The notes beneath the pieces are model-generated. The model was not told the DNA's origin. It saw only the letters and a list, made by a program, of their open reading frames with translations, and did no database searches. A stretch of DNA of 64,000 nt from assembly GCF_000519185.1 (NCBI RefSeq), contig NZ_JAFA01000015.1:20166-84165 (forward strand), given 5' to 3'. Made by a program: the position numbers and the translations under genes. The stretch is from Paraburkholderia nodosa DSM 21604 (GTDB taxonomy: Bacteria > Pseudomonadota > Gammaproteobacteria > Burkholderiales > Burkholderiaceae). Positions 58,821 through 64,000 of this stretch are shown piece after piece; the first letter of the stretch is position 1, and the number at the start of each line of letters is the position of its first letter.

Positions 58821-61259
58821 TCAAACCGGCGCGTCGAACGCGGGCAGCGACATCGTCAGGACGGTGCCCTTGCCTGGCTCGCTGTCCAGCTGGACGTCGC
58901 CGCCGTGGCGCGTCACGACGGTTTTCACGAACGCCATGCCAAGCCCCGCACCGCTCACCTCGGGGCGCTGTTCCGCGTGAAAGCGCTGGAACGGCTGGAA
59001 CAGCCTCGCCTGATCTTCCTGCGCGATGCCGTAGCCCTGATCGCGAATCGAGCAGACCACACGCGGCGCAACGCGCTCGTCCAGCGCGACGGTGCAGACG
59101 ATGCGCGTATCTGCAGGACTGTACTTCACTGCGTTGTTCAGCACGTTCACGAGCGCGCGTGTCATGAGCGAGCGGTCGGCGTTGATCCAGCCCATCTGCT
59201 CGCCTTCGAACACGGTGTCGATCTGGATGCGCTTCGCGTGCGCCTGCGGCCACACTTCGTCGCTCGCGTCGATCACCAGTTCCGCGAGGCTCGTGGGCTC
59301 GAGCGCGTACACCTGCGACTCGGCGCGCGCGAGTTGCACGAAGTCGTCGGCGAGCTTGAGCGAGCGGCGCGCGTAGCGCTCGATGCGTTCCATCACGCCG
59401 CGCACGGGCTCCGAGCCGAGCGTGCCGCGCTCGCGCTCTGTCTCGACGAGCGCGACGATCGAGGCCTGCGGCGAGCGCATGTCGTGCGACAGCAGGCGCA
59501 GCGCGTCCTCGCGCTGGCGTTCGGCGTCGTGCAGCTCGGTCACGTCGACGAGACCCGCGATCCAGCCCACCGCCTGCCCCTGCGCGTTCGTACAGCGCGC
59601 GTAGCGCAGCAGGTAGTCGCTGCCGTCGCGCGCGCGCACTTCCACGCCGCGCTCCATCAGCTCCGCGAACTCGTCGCGCGCCGGGTCGAGCGGCGCGGGC
59701 CAATGCGCGTGCGCAAACGCCATCGCGTCGGGCGCCGGGTCGATCGGCTTGACGAGCGCGAGGTCGCCGAACACGTCCTGCATCCGGCGCCCTTCCGCGG
59801 CGCTCACCGCCAGGCGCTCGAGATACGCACGCGAAGCATGATTCGCGATCAGCACGACACCGCGCAGATCGGCCACGAGAATCGGCTCCGGCACGGAATC
59901 GAGGCTGTCCCACACGAAGCGGCGCATGTCCTGCAGCCGCTGCGCGGCCTGCGCCATGAGCGCCATTTGCTGGGCGAGCGCGTCGCCGGCGAATTCGCGG
60001 CGCGGCGTGGCCGCCTCGGGCAGCAGGTAGGGTTCGTCGGCGAGCTGGCGCAGTTCCTTGCGCAGGTAAGCCATCGTCATTTCGAGGCGGCGCCAGCTCC
60101 ACACCGGATAGACGATGAGCAGCGCGACGATCGCGGGCACGGGCGAGAGCCAGAGGCGCGCGTGCAGCATGCCCGCGCTCGCACCGAGCGACACGGCGAT
60201 CAGGAGCGCGAGCAGCAGCAGCGTGCGCAGCGGCGAGAGCACGAGGAAGCCCGCGAGCAGCAGCACGAGCGGCGCGAGCGAGGCAAACACGACCATGACC
60301 GGCGGCGCGGGCTGGATGGCACTGCCGTTGAGCAGCGTGTCGAGCACGATGGCGTGGATGTACACGCCGGGCAGCGGCCCGAGCGTACCCGAGAGCGGCG
60401 TGGCGAAGCGGTCGTAGAGCCCCGAGGCCGTGACGCCGACGATCGCCACGCGCCCGCGCAACTGCTCGGGCGGCACGCGGCCATCGAGCACGTCGGCGAA
60501 CGAGACCTTTTGGAAGGTCTGCGAATTCGCGCCGAACGGAATCAGGAAACGCGCTTCGGTGCCAGGCGCCGCCGCATGCAGGACATCATCGCGCTGCGCG
60601 GCCGCGGGCGTGCCGTGCGCGAGCTTCACGGCACCGTTGCGCACCGCCCGCCAGACCGGCACCATCAGTTGCGGCCAGCGCTGCTGCGCGTCGCCTTCGA
60701 AGAGCGCGACGCTGCGCACGATGCCGTCGCTATCGACTTCGAAGTTGATATGGCCCATGCCGGCGACCGCCTGCGCGAGCGGCGCGACCGGGCGCACGGC
60801 CTCGCGGCGACCGGTGTCGTCGGCGGGGGTGAGCAGGATGGGGAGGAACGCCGGGCGCGCGCGCAGCGCCTGCGCAAAGTGCGCGTCGTCGGGAGACGAT
60901 TCGGTGAACAGCACGTCGTAGACGACGGCCGCGGCGCCCGCTTTCGCGAGCTGATCGACGAGCCGCGCATGCAGTTCGCGCGGCCACGGCCAGCGCCCGA
61001 GCGCGGCGACGCTCGCATTGTCGATCTCCACGAGCACGATGTCGGGCGACACCGGCAGCGCACGCGCGGAGAGCAGGCGGTCATAGACCAGATGGTCGGC
61101 GCCGCTCGTGAGCCGCCAGAGCACGCAGAGCACGACCACGACCACGCCCGCGCAGCCCACTCCGGCCCATTCGAACAGGAAGCGCCGCCCGACTGAGCGG
61201 CCAAGGCGCGCGGGCGGCCTCACGCTCATGCGCGGCTCCACCTCGTCTGGCCGAGTCAC
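58821..61259 (-). CDS. CHASE2-domain sensor histidine kinase
   Basis: An 812-residue membrane kinase. One N-terminal helix (about 30-50) is followed by an extracytoplasmic CHASE2 domain (about 55-330; VLVEIDNASVAALGRWPWPR, LRGRVAIVGVTASGLYDRFA) and three membrane helices (about 320-400). A PAS-like segment (about 450-580) precedes HisKA with LLSHDMRSPQASIVALVETE and HATPase boxes VNVLNNAVKYSPADTR, DQGYGIAQ and GAGLGMAFVKTVV. It probably phosphorylates the regulator at 62668, encoded two genes upstream in the same operon. It overlaps the FecR-LysM gene by 4 bases. Confidence 0.93.
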   Translation of the reverse strand: MTRPDEVEPRMSVRPPARLGRSVGRRFLFEWAGVGCAGVVVVVLCVLWRLTSGADHLVYDRLLSARALPVSPDIVLVEIDNASVAALGRWPWPRELHARLVDQLAKAGAAAVVYDVLFTESSPDDAHFAQALRARPAFLPILLTPADDTGRREAVRPVAPLAQAVAGMGHINFEVDSDGIVRSVALFEGDAQQRWPQLMVPVWRAVRNGAVKLAHGTPAAAQRDDVLHAAAPGTEARFLIPFGANSQTFQKVSFADVLDGRVPPEQLRGRVAIVGVTASGLYDRFATPLSGTLGPLPGVYIHAIVLDTLLNGSAIQPAPPVMVVFASLAPLVLLLAGFLVLSPLRTLLLLALLIAVSLGASAGMLHARLWLSPVPAIVALLIVYPVWSWRRLEMTMAYLRKELRQLADEPYLLPEAATPRREFAGDALAQQMALMAQAAQRLQDMRRFVWDSLDSVPEPILVADLRGVVLIANHASRAYLERLAVSAAEGRRMQDVFGDLALVKPIDPAPDAMAFAHAHWPAPLDPARDEFAELMERGVEVRARDGSDYLLRYARCTNAQGQAVGWIAGLVDVTELHDAERQREDALRLLSHDMRSPQASIVALVETERERGTLGSEPVRGVMERIERYARRSLKLADDFVQLARAESQVYALEPTSLAELVIDASDEVWPQAHAKRIQIDTVFEGEQMGWINADRSLMTRALVNVLNNAVKYSPADTRIVCTVALDERVAPRVVCSIRDQGYGIAQEDQARLFQPFQRFHAEQRPEVSGAGLGMAFVKTVVTRHGGDVQLDSEPGKGTVLTMSLPAFDAPV

Positions 61260-62671
61260 CAGTCGAGCCTGAACGACTGGACCGGGCTTGCCTTCTGGTA
61301 ATAGTGGCCGTTGTCGAACTGCTCGGCGATCACCGTCCAGTAGTAGACGCCCTTCGGCAGGTCGCGCACGACCGCGTCGCCCGCCGTGATGTCGGTACGG
61401 TCGATGAGCGGCGCGCGCAGATCGGACGTCGTGGCGAGCACGAAGCGAAAGCGCGTGTTCGGCGCGTTGCGGTCGATGAACCAGCGGAACGCGAAGTCAC
61501 GCGAGCCTTCAATGGGACCGGCGCTCGTGCCGAGCGCGACGCGCCGGCGCTCGAACGCATAGGACGCCGGCATGCCTTCGAGACCGCGAGCGTCGATAGC
61601 GGAGATGCGTACGAAGTAGGTGCCGTCGTCGAGGTTGGCAAACGACACGCGCGGGTCGGCGCTGCGCTGGTCGCGAATCATGTCGAGCAGACCCGCGTCG
61701 CGGCCGATTTGCACGCGCCAGGCGCTCGCTCCCGCTGAGGGCGCGATTTCGAAGGCGACGTCTTCGTCGTCCTGCACCCTGGACGGATGCAGCAGCTCGG
61801 GCGCGTCGAGCAGCGTGACGGGCGCGCCCGCCGGCTGGCCCGCCAGCGTGAGGTTGCCGTGCTGCGCGGCGACGAGTTGCTCCGAGGCGCTGAGCGGCGT
61901 ACCCGGTGCCGGCGGCTGTGCGCGGGCGCCGTGGCCGTTGCGGGCCGGCGAGCCGGCGTCGACGCCCACCGCGCCGTCCAGCACCTCGACCGCCGTCGCG
62001 CCCTTGTCGCCGTCATAGCTCACGCGAAACTGCGTGCCGCGCACGCCGGCCACGACGGAAGGCGAGCGGATCTGGAAGCGATCGTCCTTCTTCGTGGCAT
62101 GGGTGACCTCGCTGTTCACCTCGCCATGGTGGAGATCGACGATGCGGTCGGTCGCGCCCGTGAGCGCCGTTTGACGCAGCGTGGCAAGGTCGAGCGAGGT
62201 ATCGGGCGGCAGCGCGATATGCGAGCCGTCGGCCAGTTCGAGGGTCGCGAAGCCGTTGTGGCCGGTCTGCACCCGGTCGCCTTCGACGAGGCTCTCGCCG
62301 ACCGTGAGCGGCAGGAGCGGACCGGCGCGGAACGCATGCTGCACGGGACCGTTCGCGGCGACCACCTTCGCGCTCAAGCCATCCTGGCGCAGCAGCGCGA
62401 CCGGCACCCGCAGCGTCGTGCCCGGCCGGAGGTGGCGCGGCTCGCTCACATGATTGAGGCTCGCGAGCTTCTTCCAGTCGGCGGGATTGCGCAGGTAACG
62501 CGTGGCGATGTCGTAGAGCGAGTCGCCGGGGCGCGTGACGTAGGTGGTCATCTCGGGCGGCTGCGCCGCAGCGCCCTCACGCGCCTCGGCGCCGCGGGGA
62601 AGTGCAAGGAATGCGAGCGCGAAGGCAAGGAACGGCGCCGCGGTGGCGCGCACCGCACGCGCGCCCGTCAC
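61256..62671 (-). CDS. FecR-domain protein with LysM (periplasmic)
   Basis: A 471-residue exported protein: signal peptide (FLAFALAFLALPRGAEA, about 14-30), a LysM domain (YVTRPGDSLYDIATRYLRNP, about 44-63), a FecR domain (GDRVQTGHNGFATLELADGS, SVVAGVRGTQFRVSYDGD, about 130-220) and two fibronectin-like C-terminal repeats (SFANLDDGTYFVRISAIDAR). There is no sigma-factor or TonB gene nearby, so it is not a classical iron regulator; FecR is probably used as a structural or sensing domain. It overlaps its neighbours by 4 bases on both sides (ATGA), so it is obligately co-expressed with the kinase. Confidence 0.88.
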   Translation of the reverse strand: MTGARAVRATAAPFLAFALAFLALPRGAEAREGAAAQPPEMTTYVTRPGDSLYDIATRYLRNPADWKKLASLNHVSEPRHLRPGTTLRVPVALLRQDGLSAKVVAANGPVQHAFRAGPLLPLTVGESLVEGDRVQTGHNGFATLELADGSHIALPPDTSLDLATLRQTALTGATDRIVDLHHGEVNSEVTHATKKDDRFQIRSPSVVAGVRGTQFRVSYDGDKGATAVEVLDGAVGVDAGSPARNGHGARAQPPAPGTPLSASEQLVAAQHGNLTLAGQPAGAPVTLLDAPELLHPSRVQDDEDVAFEIAPSAGASAWRVQIGRDAGLLDMIRDQRSADPRVSFANLDDGTYFVRISAIDARGLEGMPASYAFERRRVALGTSAGPIEGSRDFAFRWFIDRNAPNTRFRFVLATTSDLRAPLIDRTDITAGDAVVRDLPKGVYYWTVIAEQFDNGHYYQKASPVQSFRLDW

Positions 62672-63366
62672 GCGTTGTCCCCCTCGATACGCTCGAGCCG
62701 GTAACCGTAGCCGTAGATCGGCGTGAGGCGATAGCCGTTTTCGGGGCGCAGGCCGAGCTTCGAGCGCAGCATGGAGACGTGCGTGTCCATCGTGCGCGAA
62801 GGAATGTCGTCGGACTGCTTCCAGATCACGTCGAGAATGTGCGCGCGCGACAGCGGCCGACTCAGGTGCTGGAACAGCAACAGCGCGAGATCGAACTCCT
62901 TCTGCGTGAGCGCGACGTTGCGGCCGCTCACTGAAGCCTGGCGCGACTTCAGGTCGAACTCGTACTCGCCGAAGGTTTCCTTGAACGCGGGCGTGTGCAG
63001 CTGATAGGCGCGGCGCAGCAGCGAATTGACGCGGGCGATCAGCACCGGCGCCGAGACGGGCTTGACGACATAGTCGTCGGCGCCGGCGTTGAGCATTTGC
63101 GCGATGTCGGCCTCGCGGCTGCGGCTCGTCATGAAGAGCACCGGCAGGCGTGTGGAGAGGCTCTGCCGCACCCAGTGCAGCACCTCGTCGCCCGCCATGT
63201 CGGGCACGTTCCAGTCGAGCACGAGCAGATCGAACGTCTGCCGCCGAAGCTGCCTGACGAGCTCGCTGCCCTTGGCAAACGCGTGGCAGGCGTGGCCCGC
63301 CGCGCTCAAGGCCTGGCAGACGAACTCTGTCTGCGCTGCATCGTCATCCAGTACTGCAACTCTCAT
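62668..63366 (-). CDS. OmpR/PhoB-family response regulator
   Basis: A 232-residue regulator. The receiver domain (VAVLDDDAAQTEFVCQALSA; phospho-Asp in LLVLDWNVPDMAG; KP in DDYVVKPVSAP) precedes a winged-helix Trans_reg_C domain (LTQKEFDLALLLFQHLSRPL, RTMDTHVSMLRSKLGL). The start ATG at 63364-63366 gives the receiver N terminus directly; the GTG/ATG further out adds 4 residues. It is the first gene of the regulator / FecR-LysM / CHASE2 operon. Confidence 0.93.
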   Translation of the reverse strand: MRVAVLDDDAAQTEFVCQALSAAGHACHAFAKGSELVRQLRRQTFDLLVLDWNVPDMAGDEVLHWVRQSLSTRLPVLFMTSRSREADIAQMLNAGADDYVVKPVSAPVLIARVNSLLRRAYQLHTPAFKETFGEYEFDLKSRQASVSGRNVALTQKEFDLALLLFQHLSRPLSRAHILDVIWKQSDDIPSRTMDTHVSMLRSKLGLRPENGYRLTPIYGYGYRLERIEGDNA

Positions 63367-63619
63367 AGCACCCCGCAACCAGGTTTGTTATTCATCGTCT
63401 CAGGATGGACTGCCTCCCTGCCGCACCGCGCTGCTACCGGGACCATCGTCTGGCAGGCTCTGGCGCGCGCACCGGCGCCGGGTCGCCGGCCGTCCGCCCT
63501 GGCCCTGGCGGCACGCGGGACCCGCCGTGCGCCGAAGCCCGCTACTTTCGCCGCGTCTCGAAAAAAATGGGAGCGCGAGGCCGCGCTCGACTTCGGTGAA
63601 CAGATCGCTCTCATGTTAA

Positions 63620-64000
63620 TCACTCATGGTAGTCGAATTTGCCTTCGTTCGAACCGGGCCTGGCCTCCTCGCCCGCAGCCGACGGCGATTGCGCGAGCAG
63701 CGCGGTCAGATGGGAGCGCACGTGCTCCCATGCCGCGTGCGCATAGTCGGGCTGCAAGGCCGCGCGCGACTGCGCCGTCATGAACACGCGCAGCACGGTG
63801 GACGAACACTGTGTCAGGCGCTCGGCCGCGCCGAAACGCGAAAGGTTCAGCGCTTCGCTGAGCCACGGGAGTTCGGCCGCGCAGGAATCCGCGTAGGCCT
63901 CCATCGCGGCGCGCGCATGGCGGTCGCGCGCGAGGTCGAGTTCGATGCGGTCGAACTCGCGGCCACTGTCGGGGCCGTCCACGCGCGAGCCCGGTGGAAA
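63620..64000 (-). CDS. Unidentified protein, C-terminal part at window edge
   Basis: An open frame enters from the right edge and ends at 63620-63622. It could start at GTG 63980-63982 (120 residues) or extend beyond the window. The visible sequence is helical, with AMEAYADSCAAELPWLSEAL and AAERLTQCSSTVLRVFMTAQ, and an acidic C-terminal tail. No family was recognised. It is separated from the response regulator operon by about 250 bases. Confidence 0.5.
   Translation of the reverse strand, partial: FPPGSRVDGPDSGREFDRIELDLARDRHARAAMEAYADSCAAELPWLSEALNLSRFGAAERLTQCSSTVLRVFMTAQSRAALQPDYAHAAWEHVRSHLTALLAQSPSAAGEEARPGSNEGKFDYHE

Noticed and set aside
58653-61196. An 847-codon plus-strand frame opposite the CHASE2 kinase
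   Set aside because: Arg/His/Glu-rich antisense shadow without motifs; the minus-strand gene has complete kinase boxes.

Overview
The window looks like a chromosome segment of a high-GC betaproteobacterium, most likely Burkholderia or Paraburkholderia. This rests on the codon use, an OmpC-type Gram_neg_porins porin, a DUF4148-like secreted protein, PobA, a MocR/AhpD pair and an HU with a lysine-rich tail. No database search was possible; genus is an inference.

Layout. 1-2104: catabolic remnant with the tail of an unknown gene, a 2Fe-2S ferredoxin, an alpha/beta hydrolase and a GntR/FCD regulator. 2105-3688: a decayed strip with a frameshifted ClC chloride-channel remnant, a frameshifted lactonase-type beta-propeller remnant and a TniQ/TnsD-like C-terminal fragment, abutting the 3' end of tRNA-Sec. 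3689-12935 (all minus strand): a selenocysteine/formate dehydrogenase module, fdnG (in-frame UGA with a bacterial SECIS)-fdxH-fdnI-fdhE-selA-selB-selC. 13131-36995: mixed metabolic, transport and signalling genes (YihY, porin, LysR, HU, MocR/AhpD, DJ-1 family, DASS transporter plus Ldh2-type dehydrogenase, PobA, periplasmic trehalase, HAD phosphatase, GT2, hybrid sensor kinase, class II amidotransferase, MarC, DUF3311 plus sodium:solute symporter, GST, YCII, MarR).

36998-57624: a cobalamin biosynthesis locus of the aerobic (CobG) type in four arms: cobM-cobK-cobL leftwards; riboswitch-cobG-cobH-cobI-cobJ(CbiG fusion) rightwards; then a c-di-GMP pair (diguanylate cyclase and PilZ flagellar brake) sitting inside the locus; then riboswitch-cobW-cobN-chlI-chlD leftwards; and cobE-cobO-cobB-bluB rightwards. 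CobN is paired with ChlI/ChlD-type chelatase subunits instead of CobS/CobT. The chlI/chlD junction carries an A7 slippery heptamer one codon before the chlI stop, in the geometry expected for a programmed -1 frameshift that would make both a short AAA+ protein and an AAA+-VWA fusion from one reading unit.

57632-64000: a glyoxalase-fold protein, then a lipoprotein and a tightly overlapped response regulator / FecR-LysM protein / CHASE2 sensor kinase operon, and the C-terminal part of an unidentified gene at the right edge.
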